Shown here: positions 33,007 through 44,187 of the stretch, piece by piece
Layout of the letters: each line of letters begins with the position of its first letter
Position numbering within the stretch: the stretch's first letter is position 1
Assembly: GCA_043228905.1 (NCBI GenBank)
Contig: JBHGNT010000020.1
Coordinates: forward strand, 7,936,001-8,000,000
Direction: 5' to 3'
DNA length: 64,000 bases
DNA from: Azolla caroliniana
Lineage: Eukaryota > Polypodiophyta
Translations under genes and position numbers: made by a program
The notes under the pieces: generated by a model
What the model was told of the DNA's origin: nothing
Seen by the model: the letters and a program-made list of their open reading frames with translations, nothing else
The model's database searches: none

Positions 33007-36000
33007 CTACAAATTCCATGGCATATTGTTGTAAATACATTCATACACATTAGCACTAACTGTGTATAAACTTGAGCAGCTATTGTATTGCAACATTGGG
33101 ACATTGATGCACCTGACCAAATGAGAGTACATGTACGCCACTGGTTTGTCTTCTAATAGCCTATACACATAATCGTGATCATCTAGTCTTGCATAAAAAA
33201 TACTTTTGATGTAGAATGTCCCAGTAGATACAACATTTCCCCAAGCATCTAATAAATTCTGTGTTGCACACTATTTACTAACCGTGCACTTCAATATATA
33301 GAAATCAACACCCTTTGAATTGCCTTCTTCTGCATTTACAACGAAATTATCCCCAACATTTAAGACATCACTCAGAGTATCTCCACGTCCTTGATATGTG
33401 AAGTCAGCATTCTTTTCTGTTTCTCCATCAACTACTTCCTTATCGTTCAATGTATGATACTCCCAATTCTCAATATATATGTTTTGTTTAAACAATACCT
33501 CCAATTTCCCTGCACACAATGGATGCAAATACAAGTTAATTCTCTAACCGTAATACAATGACCATCCAACCTAGAATAACCGCGAACAGCATGGAGAGAT
33601 CGCAATTCGGGATATCCTTGGCACTCCTAGGTCTTCTCCCTATTTACTTTATCTATCTTCACATCCCAAAATTCACATTTCATATCTCGGACCTATGAGG
33701 AATAAACACTAGTTGCACTCGTTGACATATTAGCTCTTAAAAATTCAACTACATGTGCTTCACAATTCATTTGCACACCATCTGCCTTTAGTTGTTCATG
33801 GGTAAGTGCCCGCTTTATAACAGCACTTGCACCATCATGTTCACCTTTACCATGGCCAGACCCAAAAAAATTCCATCTCATCTCCAAACCTGTTATAGCA
33901 GGATACCTCCCCACAAAATAAAATGGATGTCTAGCCTTGAATTGTGATGCAGCTCCATCAGACCAGACCTAATGTTGAGTAAGCTCCAAACGTTTAGCTA
34001 ATAACCATTGCCAATGTAAGTTAAAACAATGTTGGACGAACAAGGTATCATGCTTCTTATCATCAGAAATAAACAAATGAATTACTTTTTATCATCACCT
34101 GAAACTCGAAAATATGTTATGTGCACAAAAATGGTTACCTGCGTTGAACACCAATGCATAGATTGAATTTCATTCTACTGCTTGAAAGTATAATTCTTTG
34201 CGAAATCTACTACTGAAACTACTACATCATTTGGAAAATCAGATATGAAAGTCTTAAACTGATGGGCTTGCCATGAATAAATGAAGTTGTGTTTAATGAA
34301 CTTTCCTAGAGATACTACAAATAGAGACGCCAAATCCCTTGGTTTAGGCGACTTCCTAACTACATCCTTTCTTTTACACACCTTTCCTTCGAAATTGGTG
34401 TCAGTTGATTCAAATAACTTGACAGAGATTAATATTTCACAACTCAATTCATTTGGACACCACCTAAATCTATTAGGGCCACAATCTTAACATAAACCCA
34501 TTACACATTTATGACTGTGGAAGATGGCCTCAGTTTCTCTCGGACACAATACTGAATCTAAAAGATAACTCATGGAAGAGATAACATGCTCAAATGATTT
34601 ATAGTGCTCATGCGCGCTCGATCGACAAATTGGGCACTCACAAGTGCAAACTACATTTGTTAGGGAGCCGATATGGTGACGTAGTAGATTAACAGAGTCC
34701 TTGAGAAAACCCATTTGTACATGGTAAATGCAATAGCATGTGTATCGATCCGTCAAGCGTCTCACAAAGTGTGTCTTAAGAGACTCGAATGTTCGTGGTT
34801 GAACTTTGATATTTGGATGCATTCGCTTGAACCTAATAAATAAATCGACCTGCATAATAAAATGGACATACTAATTAGCTCTATGGCCAAGTGGTAACTA
34901 TTTAGCTACTACCATAGTTTAGTACAATAGCTAATTAGCTAAGTGGTAGCTAATTAGCTACTACCATAGTTTAGTACAATAGTTAATTAGGTAAGTTGTA
35001 GCTAATTAGCTACTACCATAGTTTAGCATAGTAGCTAATTAGCTATGTGGTAGCTAATTAGCAACTACCATAGTTTAGTACAATAGCTAATTAGCTAAGT
35101 GGTAGCTAATTAGCTACTAACATACTTTAGTTGAGTAGCTAATTAGCTACTATCATACTTTAGTTGAGTGGCTAATTAGCTACTACCATAGTTTAATACA
35201 ATAGCTAATTAGCTAAGTGGTAGCTAATTAGCGACTACCATAGTTTAGTACAATAGCTAATTAGCTACCACATAGCTAATTAGCTACCACATAGCTAATT
35301 AGCTACAACCATACTTTAGCTGAGTAGCTAATTAGCTAAGTGGAAGCTAAGTAGCTACTACCACAGTTTAGTACAATAGCTAATTAGCTAAGTGGTAGCT
35401 AATTAGCTTCTACCATAGTTTAGTATAGTAGCTAATTAGTTAAGTGGTAGCTAATTAGCTACTACCATACTTTCGTTATAGTGGTTAATTAGCTAGTACC
35501 ATACTTTCGTTATAGTGGTTAATTAGCTAGTACCATACTTTAGTTGAGTCGTTAATTAGCTAACTGGTAGCTAATTAGCTACTACCATACTTTAGCTAAG
35601 TAGTTAATTAGCTACTACCATACTTTAGCTAAGTAGCTAATTAGCTACTACCATACTTTAGCTAAGTAGCTAATTAGCTACTATCATACTTTAGCTGAGT
35701 AGCTAATTAGCTAAGTGGTAGCTAGTTAGCTACTACTATACTATAGTTGAGTAGCTAATTAGCTAAGTGGTAGCTAATTAGCTACTACCATAGTTTAATA
35801 CAGTAGCTAATTAGCTACTACCATAGTTTAATACAGTAGCTAATTAGCTAAATGGTAGCTAATTAGCTACTACCATAGTTTAGTACAATAGCTATTCCAG
35901 TAGGGGATTGGCAATTCTAGTAGCTAATTAGCTATAGTCATAAGCAGCTAATTAGCTACTCTGGTAGCTAATTATCTATTGTTATAGGCAGCTAATTAGC

Positions 36001-36994
36001 TATTGTGGTAGCTAAGTAGCTATGAATGGTAGCTAATTAACTATTCTAGTATCTAAATAGCTATGTTCGATATTCTTAGGGAGCTAATTAGCTATTACTG
36101 GTAGCTAGTTAGCTATGGTCATATTTTGAGGTTGGTAATTAGCTATTCGGATATGGTCATATTCAGAGGTAGCTAATAAGCTAACTAACTAAGGTCAAAA
36201 GTCAAAACAAATGTTGAGATAAATGTAAATACCTGAGGTACATCAAGAAGATGAATGGGATGCTCATCGTATTGACTCCTTCCAACACGCTTCCTGCATA
36301 AATCCTTCTTATTGGGTGAAACCCTACTCTCATTAGTCCAAAATATTGTGATTATATCCTTGATTTCTAATGTTATGGGTGTGATTGGCTTACATCTTGT
36401 TGTTAGCTTTAGCAGACTAGTTCCTTCACCCAAGGAAACTATACGGTTCAATGTATTGTACACACTTTTTCTACTAACACCAATTACCTTAGATAGCACA
36501 CTGATGTTAATATAGTCAACATCACTATTAAGAAACATCATTAGACTAGACCTTTTTAAGACAAGATCATCTTCTAAACTGCTCATGGATACGAAACTAT
36601 TACGGAGATTATTTACTAGTACAGATGTTATGTTTGCATTAAGACCATCACAATCAACTGACTCCTTTATCGATGGATCATTTAATATTCCATAAAGTAC
36701 TACCTTCTTTTCTTCATTGCTAATGTGCTTGGTTTGAACATTGAAATAGTCTACAACCTTTCTCTTTATGATAGTAGTCTCATTACTTCCATTCTCAGTG
36801 ATATTTAGACCTATATCACAACCAACACTATCTTTACCTTTAGTGAGTGTGGCTTTCGTATCCTTCAACAATTGACGATGTTTTCTTTTTCTTTCTTCCC
36901 AATACTTTTGTATCTATTGTTGTGTCCTGATAACGTTATCCCTATCTTGATGATCATTGAGGGGTAATTCTGAACACCCTCCTTCCCCTTCCAT
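33007..36994 (-). pseudogene. E2 transposase gene, two main exons, inactivated
   Basis: ATG 36994 (MEGEGGCSELP); TAG in frame at 36914-36916. Exon 1 ends at 36233 after SPNKKDLCRKRVG..IHLLD with donor CTCAG|GTATTT. Exon 2 begins at about 34849 after TTATGCAG: VDLFIRFKRMHPN, Cys-rich CTCECPIC, a stop at 34487, then VVSVVDFAKNYTF (first Asp), a stop at 34175, a frameshift, WSDGAASQFKA (second Asp, about 33935-33970) and FFGSGHGKGEHDG (third site, about 33835-33875). A C-terminal domain missing from E1 follows (GVDFYILKC; DAWGNVVSTGTFYIKS; YMYSHLVRCINVPML) to TAG at 33007. Motif order matches E1. Damaged, but the more complete guide to the family's full-length protein. Confidence 0.75.
34870..36190. 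repeat. Tandem array of TAGCTAATTAGCTA units inside the E2 transposase intron
   Basis: About 1.3 kb of the same satellite as 24050-25075, lying between the donor at 36232 and the acceptor at 34850. The E1 gene has an 87-bp intron at the same position (3586-3672) without any array. Consecutive units alternate TAGCTAATTAGCTAAGTGG and TAGCTAATTAGCTACTACCA, with links ATAGTTTAGTACAA or ATACTTTAGCTGAG. Confidence 0.88.
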
Positions 36995-37129
36995 TTGGCT
37001 CAACGAGTTTAAACCCTAATTTTCCCGAAAAAAGACACGTATCAAAGATGGATATGGGCAACAACAATACACAAAAATATTCCGCAATACACACAATTAT
37101 ACACAACAATACACAAGATAATCAATAGA

Positions 37130-38080
37130 CAGAATAGTTATTCAAATCCAAGACCGAACTGTGGCGGTAATCCAGGGCCGAATAGTGGTGGCAACTGAGT
37201 GTAGAATGACGGTAGTGGAGGAGTGAACTCCATTTGATCGAACAGTTTTGGCAATCCAGGACCGAACAAGTGCGGCAATTGAGTGTAGAATGATGGCAAT
37301 GGAGGAGTGAATTCTGTCGAATCAAACAGTGGCAAATGATGCTTGGTACGCACAGTGACGACAACTGAGAGTAGAATGGCAACAATGGAGAAGGAGTGAC
37401 CTCCTTCGGATCTAAAAGTGGTAGCAATACACCACCGAACAGTAGCTGCAACTAAGTGTAGAATGATGACAATGGATGAGTGAACTCCGTCAAATCGAAA
37501 AGTGGTAGCAATCCAAGACCGAACAGTAGCGGCAACTAAGTGTAGAATGATGGCAATGGAGGAGTGAACTCCGTCAAATCGAACAGTGGCAGATGATGCT
37601 TGGAATGCACAGTGATGACAACTGAGAGTACAATGGCGGTAGTGGAGAATGAGTGAACTCCCTCAGATCGAAAAGTGGCAGCAATACACAACCGAACAGT
37701 AGCGGCAACTAAGTGTAGAATGATGGCAATGGAGGAGTGAACTCTGTCAGATCTAACTGTGGCAGATGATGCTTGGAACGCATAGTGATGGCAACTGAGA
37801 GTAGAATGGTGGCAGTGGAGAAGGAGTTAACTCCGTCGGATCGAAAAGTGGCAGCAATATACGACCTTCACAGTAGCGGCAACTGAGTGTAGAGTGGCAG
37901 CAATGGAGGAGTGAACTTGGCAGATGATGCTTGGACTGAATAGTGGCGGCAACTGAGTGTAGAATGGCAACAATGGAGGAGTGAACTCCGTCGGATCAAA
38001 CAATGCCAGATGATACTTGGACCACACCATGCCAGTAACTGAGTGTAGAATGGCGGCAATGGAGTGAACTCAATAGGGTT
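37130..38080. repeat. E2 subterminal minisatellite
   Basis: Recurring blocks AACTGAGTGTAGAATG, GGCAATGGAGGAGTGAACTC, CAGATGATGCTTGGA and GATCGAAAAGTGG repeat in higher-order units of roughly 100-250 bp between the transposase start and the right end. The open frames on the minus strand here are translations of the repeat, not genes. 38090-38380 is AT-rich with TAGCTTTTTGCATAGCTAAT repeats and no gene. Confidence 0.8.
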
Positions 38081-38380
38081 TAGCAACAGTGGTAGTAATC
38101 TAAGCCAGAATACTCAACTAAAGATGGCCCACGTGATATGGCAAAGGATCATGCATAATGACCTAGGAATTGAGTATATAATTTATGGTGCACGTATCAA
38201 TTTATGTTGCACGTTTATGGTGCTCATTTATATAATTAAAACTCTCTACTATTTTCAATGGTAGCTTTTTGCATAGCTAATTTATGAATGATAGCTTTTT
38301 GCAAAAATGATTATTTATCAATGGTAGCTTTTTGCATAGCTAATTAGCTATGTCAAGGACATAGCTAATTGTTTACACTT

Positions 38381-38394
38381 GCATGCTTTCACCC
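38381..38394 (-). repeat. E2 right terminal inverted repeat (outer part)
   Basis: On the minus strand GGGTGAAAGCATGC, matching the E1 ends at 12 of 14 positions or better. Followed outside by TGTA (TACA in element orientation) and then a copia A gag fragment. Confidence 0.75.
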
Positions 38395-38515
38395 TGTAGT
38401 TGTTCTCCACTTCCTAATACATACATCTTCTTAAGTATTTCTATTTTTGATGGCGAATCAAGCAAGAGTGGTTGTCAAACCCCCTTGAGCCTCACGCTCA
38501 TTTCAATTCAGAAAT
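38395..38515 (-). pseudogene. Copia A gag N-terminal fragment
   Basis: Minus-strand translation, reading through two stops, gives a degenerate copia gag start ending in a LWEVVE-like segment (MY-stop-EVENNY) just before the E2 end. This places copia A on both sides of E2. The weak similarity makes the call tentative. Copia C interrupts it at 38515, and its upstream continuation would be at 44188 onward. Confidence 0.45.
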
Positions 38516-38912
38516 TGTTGAGCGAGCAAGCTCAACCGGATCCGAATCGGGGAGACGGATCGGAGAGACGCATTCAAGCGGGGACCGGAAGCCTTGTAGT
38601 AGCCTAGACTACTAGGTAATCATTGTCTCGTAGTTAGTGTCAGTCGCACGTAGGAATATTGAATTACTTGTCAGTACTTCTGTCAGTCCTTTATGGACTT
38701 GTATAAATAGTGTTGTGTAGCACGTTGTATGTACAGTGAGTTTTTCAGAGTGATATTTTTCAATTGAGTTTATGTTCTGCTCTCTCTCTCTCTCTCTCTC
38801 TCCCGCGTATACTCTCTGTGTATTAAGCTTCTCCATTAAACCTTCATCTTATTCTATGTTGCTATCTAGCTGAGCCGGTTCTGTCTAACGCTTCCGCACG
38901 TTTACATTCACA
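38516..38912 (+). repeat. Copia C 5' LTR
   Basis: Compared with the 3' LTR it lacks about 63 bp of GC-rich U3 (the CCGGATCGGCATCCGGAAGG-type repeats present at 43752-43820). TATA box GTATAAATAGTG at 38701-38712; TC microsatellite at about 38778-38802 just upstream of the R/U5 end. Confidence 0.93.
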
Positions 38913-39005
38913 TGGTATCAGAGCGAGAGGGTTGAGAACCTCTGCTTCCGACACTTGCTTTCCTAGACAACCCTAGAACCTAGTAACAACAGACAAAGAG
39001 AAGAT

Positions 39006-39960
39006 ATGGACAGAGGAATGGCGAGTTCACTTCCAACAGAGAAGCTCGACCGGAGCAACTACGCATCTTGCTCATACAAGATGAACCAATACCTGTTGGG
39101 GCATGGATATTAGAGCTTCATGGAACGAACGAGGTAGCACCGGAGCCGACACATAGTGACTTCCCGGTATGGGAGCAAGGAGCGAGCCGATTATTGTACG
39201 ACCTAGCATCCTATATGCACGATTAGATGCTCGGCTACATCAAGGATGCAAAGACGTCGAAGGAGGCCTAGGGAAATCTAAGGAAGATTTTCGCCGCGAG
39301 TACCACAACCCATAAGTTGCAGCTCCGGCAAGAGTTGAACAACATCCAGCAAAGAGACATGTCGGTTACAGATTACACCACCAAGGTAAAGGAGATTTGC
39401 GACGCACTCGGGTCCATCAACGTGATGGTGGACGAAGATGAGATGGTACAAATCTGCCTCAGTGGTCTAGCGCAAAGGTACAGGCCAATCCGAACAGCGA
39501 TCTGCGCCCGAGAGAAACCATCGCCTTTCTTCGACTTGCAATAGATGTTGATGGTCAAAGAAAACCACGTGAGTGGGTCAAGGAACACTCAATCGGACGG
39601 TCAGATGTTGTACACGGAGACAGATCAGCCCCATGGACGTGGTGGACGAGGTGGGTCAGCACACAATGGAGGCGGCATGAGCAGGACCGGAGGCACAAAG
39701 GTGGTGCTGACAACAGTTCCAGACCCTCCACGAGTAGGGGGAGTCAAAGCGGCGCCGGGAACCGGCAAGGAAAGGCCGACCAGGAATGCTAGTACTGTGG
39801 CAAAAAGGGCCACAGGGAAAGGGAGTGTTGGAAGAAGCGCACTGATTCGGACAAATCCGGATTCGGCAAAGCTCGCACTACGTAGAAGGATCGGAAGGAT
39901 CCGGAACCGGGAAAACCGGTAAAGGGCCAACCTTCGTGATGAAGCACAAGGCTAACTCGA
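39006..39960 (+). pseudogene. Copia C gag
   Basis: ATG 39006 (MDRGMASSLPTEKLD), capsid motif YASCSYKMNQYLLGHGY followed by a stop. The open stretch 39317-39544 has QELNNIQQRDMSVTDYTTKV and LSGLAQRYRPIRTAI. A Gly/Arg-rich region with a degraded zinc knuckle follows. At least three stops or frameshifts. Confidence 0.8.
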
Positions 39961-40002
39961 TGAAGAAGAATATTGTCAAGATTCGAATTCTTGACATGAC
40001 GA

Positions 40003-40374
40003 TGTTATAATCAAGTGTTATGTGTTAACCACACATCTAGCATATAATCATGTGTATACTTCCTCATTGTAGGTTTTAGCTAGCATCTTGTGTATAATTT
40101 CTCCCTTGTATTATTTACACTTGGCACATGCATGCGTACCTACTGCCTACATGCTCTATTGTATCACATGCGTGCAACAGGTATGCATGCCACTTAGTAT
40201 AAATAGTTGAGTTCACCTTGAAGGAATTCAAGGTGAACAACGCCAGTCATGGACATAGCAATCTAGTATTCTCGTTTCGCCCATCTTCTCTACTCTTGTG
40301 TCATTATGTCATCGCTCCGTCGTAGTCTCATCATTTGTGCTCCGTCTTAGTCCGCACTTGGTGTGTCCGTGACA
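40003..40374 (+). mobile_element. Probable solo LTR inserted between gag and protease of copia C
   Basis: A segment of about 370 bp starting TGTTATAATCAAGTG and ending GTGTCCGTGACA interrupts the gag-protease joint. It has a TATA box AGTATAAATAG at about 40197-40208 and a short inverted repeat TTCACCTTGAAGGAATTCAA nearby. TG...CA ends and a promoter suit a solo LTR, but no clear target duplication is seen, so boundaries are approximate. Confidence 0.4.
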
Positions 40375-43330
40375 GTTACTTCCAAATCGGAGGAAGTATG
40401 GTACGTTGATTCTGGAGCGTCCAGCCATATGACGAGGCATGAACAGTTGTTCTCATTTTTGGAGAAACCGGAACAACCAGGAATCGTCGAAACCGGAGAC
40501 GACACCCCTCACCCAATTGTGCATGTCGGAGAAGTCCCTTTAAGCCATGTCGAACAAAAGGGAAAGTCGATGAACGTACTACACGTTCCGACTATCACAA
40601 AGAACCTGATGTCGGTTGGACCAAACATCGACCAGGGGATGTAGGTGCGATTTACGCACCTCGGGTGCTTCATCGAGGAAGAAGGTCGGATAATCGCGCA
40701 AGGGTGCAGAGAAGGGAGGATGTTCATCCTCAACACTAATGACGTCGGCACCGCCATGTTTGCTAAAGGAAAGAAGATTGAATCTGACATTGATTTCTGG
40801 CACAAGAGGATCGGCCACGTCAATTACCGGAGGCTTCAAGACTTGCAATCAAAACAAGTTGTGTTCGGATTGCCAAAATTCAGTGGCTGGAAGGCCAAAA
40901 TTTGTCAAGCCTGCCAACATGGGAAGCAACACCGGCTTCCATTCCCCTCCGAACGAAACCGGAGTTGTAACAAGCCCTACCTAATCCATTCGGATGTATG
41001 GGGACCGGCACAAAACGTTAATCTTGGCGGGAGTCGATACTTCGTCTCCTTCATCGACAACTATAGCCGGCACACGTGGATCTACCTCATCGAACGGAAG
41101 AGCGAAGTCTTCAAATGTTTCCGGAACTTACAAAGCTTAGTTGAACAGGAAATAGAGAGAAGAATCAAGTGCTTGTGGTCAGATGGCGAAAAAGAATACT
41201 TTTCCGGCCAATTCAACAGTTATCTGCAACAGAACGGAATTTGGAGAGAATTGAATTGCAGATACACGTGGAGCAAAATGGTGTGGCCGAAAGGAAGAAC
41301 TGGTCGATTGTCGACGCGGCAAGGGCAATGCTAGAGGAGAAGAGCATGCCCCATTTCTACTGGGTTGAGGCGGTCCGGACGATCGTCTACATCCAAAACC
41401 GGATCAGTGACAAGGTGTAAGCACATAAGTTGTATTTCGGGCGGAAGCCGAATTTGAGACACCTTCGGATATTCGGTAGCATAGCATATGTGCATGTACC
41501 GGATGAGAAGTAGAGGAAGCTGAATTAGAAGTCGGAGAAGTGCATCCTAATCGGTTACTCGCAAGAGCAAAAGGGGTATAAGTGTTATAACCCCCGGACT
41601 AAGGAGGTCTGAGTAAGCCGAGATGTCGAGTTTGATGAGACAGCATCATGGTACTCCCTGCCGACTCCAACTCCCGATGAAGACCCGGTTTCAGAAGATG
41701 AGGCTAGTGAGCCCGAGGAGGTCCAAGCAGAAGATGAAGAACTTGTCACTTTAGAAGAGAGTCTGATCTCATTCCGGCTAAGTGAACCGAATGAGCGGCT
41801 GAGTTGGGATGACCAGTCGGATGATGAACCAGTGAGTAGTGGAAACTCTGTCATGCTCTCCCCATGCAAGAAACCGAGGAGACGGTTCACGCGCAAAGAG
41901 AAGGGGAAGAAGAAGATGTCGGAATACGAAGCCGGCAACGTTGAGTTGGATCGGAGCGAATACGACTCTAGAAAGGAAGAAGGCGGATCTTCAGAAAGGA
42001 AGTTTGAATCGGCCAAGAAGGGCCTCAAACCGGGTAACGACAAGTTACGTCGGTCATCCTGCCAGAAGAACCCTGTTACACAGTATGGGTACAATGAGTA
42101 CATGGCGCATCACTATGCGTACATGACCAAAGTGGCGGAAGTGGGTTAGCTAGAGAGCTATGCAGAAGCGGCAAAGGACACAAATCGGCGTGCCGCTATG
42201 GAGGAAGAAATGCGGGCACTCGATGCCAATGACACATAGGACCTCGTTGACCCTCCCCGACATTGTAAACCGATCGGTTGCAAATGGTTGTACAAGGTAA
42301 AGTACAATGTTGATAGTTCGGTTAACTGGTACAAGGCCCGGTTAGTAGCGAAGGGATACGATAGACCCACGGAATCGACTACGACGAGACCGTTGCTCCA
42401 GTAGCGAAGATGACGACGGTTCGTGTGGTACTGGCGGTTGCTACAGCAAGGGGGTGGCATCTTCACTAGATGGACGTGAAGAATGCATTTCTTCAAGGTG
42501 ACCTTGAAGAACGGGTCTATAAGATCCAACCTCCCGGATTTCAATCGGAGATGAACAAGTCGGCGGTGTGTCGGCTTAAGAAGTCGCTTTACGGTCTGAA
42601 ACAAGCCGCCCGAGCTTGGAATGCGAAGATCACGCACCGGTTGTGTAAGATGAGGTTTGTGACCTCTAAATCTAACTCCTCGTTCTTCATCCGGCAAGGT
42701 CCGGATAGTCCGGTTTGCATCCTACTTTATGTTGATGATTTAGTCATCACCGGACCCGGACTCAATGAAATCGGCCGAGTAAAGTCCCAGCTATCGGACA
42801 TTTGAAATGAAGGACCTGGGGGACCTTAATTATTTTCTTGGGATCGAGGTGATCCGAACCCCCGACGGCATATTGCTCTCACAACGACACTATGTGTTGA
42901 ATATGTTGTACAAGTTCGGCATGCCGGAATGCCGACCTGTCTCCATGCCCCTGGACCGGAACCAAAAGCTCTGTCCCAACTCTGGACCGGCCTGCGATGA
43001 GAAACGGTTCCGACAAATTGTTGGAAGCCTCATATACCTGACAATCACTCGACCCGACCTCAATTACCCAATTGGAGTGATCAGCCAGTTCATGCAAAAG
43101 CCGACCGTCGAGCACCTTTTGTGCGCACACCAGATACTCTGGTATGTGAGCGGCACGAAGGATCGAGGATTGTTATACTGACACGGTATAGCTAGGAAGC
43201 TAGTCGGATATACCGATGCCGACTGGGCTGGTGATGCATCAGATCGCCGATTCACCTCCAATTACATGTTTTCTCTAGGTAGTGTGGTTGTTGCATGGAG
43301 TAGCAAGAAGCAGCCAACAGTGGTTCTGTC
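40375..43330 (+). pseudogene. Copia C protease, integrase, reverse transcriptase and truncated RNase H
   Basis: Protease loop WYVDSGASSHM (40392-40425). GAG-pre-integrase DFWHKRIGHVNYRRLQ with CQACQHGKQHRLP. Integrase HSDVWGP and WSDGEKEYF (Asn of the usual DNGGEY lost). Frameshift into QNGVAERKNWSIVDAARAML near 41280. Reverse transcriptase with LHxMDVKNAFLQGDLEE (42465), SLYGLKQAARAW and YVDDLVITG (42729-42755). A frameshift at about 42803, then DLNYFLGIEVIRTPDGI and RPDLNYPIGVISQFM, and RNase H start [13 protein letters not shown]. The frame ends after VVLSSKK at 43340, where the usual TEAEYM helix is absent. Confidence 0.9.
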
Positions 43331-43345
43331 GAGCAAGAAGATGAG

Positions 43346-43660
43346 TTGGAGAACACCGACTCGGACAAGAGCGGGAACGAATCGGAGACAGCCAATTCGC
43401 TTCAACAGTTGGATTCGGAGGAGCCGGATCAACTAAAGGCCAAGCGGACACGGACGCAGCGGAAGTCGACGCCAACACAGAGGAACAGACGGATCGACAA
43501 GCGTCGGAGTCGCACCAATGAGGGAGCTGAAATGAACCTATTGAGCAGACAAGCCGACCAAGGAGGTCGAGGTGCGCAAAACCAGAAGGGTCGCCGCAAA
43601 CAAACCGGACCGGACGAGGAGCGCGGGCAAGGCGGAGCAACGCCAAAAGGAGCCGAGTAG
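43346..43660 (+). other. Charged open frame replacing the RNase H end of copia C
   Basis: About 100 codons, very rich in Glu, Arg, Lys and Gln ([38 protein letters not shown]), between the broken RNase H and the 3' LTR. It is GC-rich like gypsy 1/2. It does not resemble RNase H or any domain I know; it may be a template-switched foreign segment. Confidence 0.4.
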
Positions 43661-43722
43661 AAGAATTGGCTGCCATGGACACTAACACCACGATTCGACC
43701 TCAAGTTGAGCTTGAGGGGGAG

Positions 43723-44182
43723 TGTTGAGCGAGCAAGCTCGACCGGATCCGGATCAGCTGAAGAAGCCTAAGCCGGATCGGCATCCGGAAGGATGAGCCG
43801 GATCGGTATCCGGAAACAACCGGCCGGATCGGGGAGACGGATCGGAGAGCCGGATTCGAGCGGGAACCGGAAGCCTATTAGTAGCCTAGACTACTAGGTA
43901 ATCATTGTCTCATAGTTAGTATCAGTCGCATGTAGGAAAATTGAAGTACTTGTCAGTCCTTTATGGACTTGTATAAATAGTGTTGTGTAGCACGTTGTAT
44001 GTACAATGAGTTTTTTAGAGTGATATTTTTTAATTGAGTTTATGTTCTGCTCTCTCTCTCTTTCTATCTCCCCCGCGTATACTCTCTGTGTATTAAGCTT
44101 CTCCATTAAACCTTCATCTTATTCTCTGTTGCTATCCGACGAAGCCGGTTTTGTCTAACGCTTCCGCACGTTTACATTCACA
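43723..44182 (+). repeat. Copia C 3' LTR
   Basis: 460 bp; carries three CCGGATCGG-containing short repeats in U3 that the 5' LTR lacks; TATA GTATAAATAGTG at about 43972-43983. Flanked by GAAAT. Confidence 0.93.
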
Positions 44183-44187
44183 GAAAT

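Larger units (their letters stand above)
22283..38394 (-). mobile_element. E2: second large DNA transposon of the E1 family, inserted in copia A gag
   Basis: The right end on the minus strand reads GGGTGAAAGCATGCAAGTGT, very close to the E1 ends, and is preceded by TACA as in E1. The left end is proposed at 22283 (GGGTGTAGCAGTAGGTGTG), which resembles the same repeat with gaps; no matching TACA is found there, so this boundary is less sure. Length 16.1 kb, or about 10.3 kb without copia B. Gene order relative to the transposase is that of E1: transposase inward from one end, then two genes on the opposite strand. Its transposase shares GHGKGEHDG and SPNKKDLC with E1 but is quite diverged, so the two are related lineages rather than recent copies. 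Confidence 0.75.
38516..44182 (+). mobile_element. Copia C: Ty1/copia retrotransposon
   Basis: 5' LTR 38516-38912 (397 bp) and 3' LTR 43723-44182 (460 bp), both TGTTGAGCGAGC...TTACATTCACA, flanked by target duplication GAAAT (38511-38515, 44183-44187). Primer site TGGTATCAGAGCG (38913-38925) matches initiator tRNA-Met. A purine tract GAGCTTGAGGGGGAG precedes the 3' LTR. Order gag, protease, integrase, reverse transcriptase, partial RNase H. Many stops, a roughly 370-bp insertion near 40000-40374 and a replaced RNase H end make it dead. Confidence 0.95.

Noticed and set aside
37122-38086. Several Pro/Leu-rich minus-strand frames
   Set aside because: They are translations of a minisatellite with no start context or conservation.
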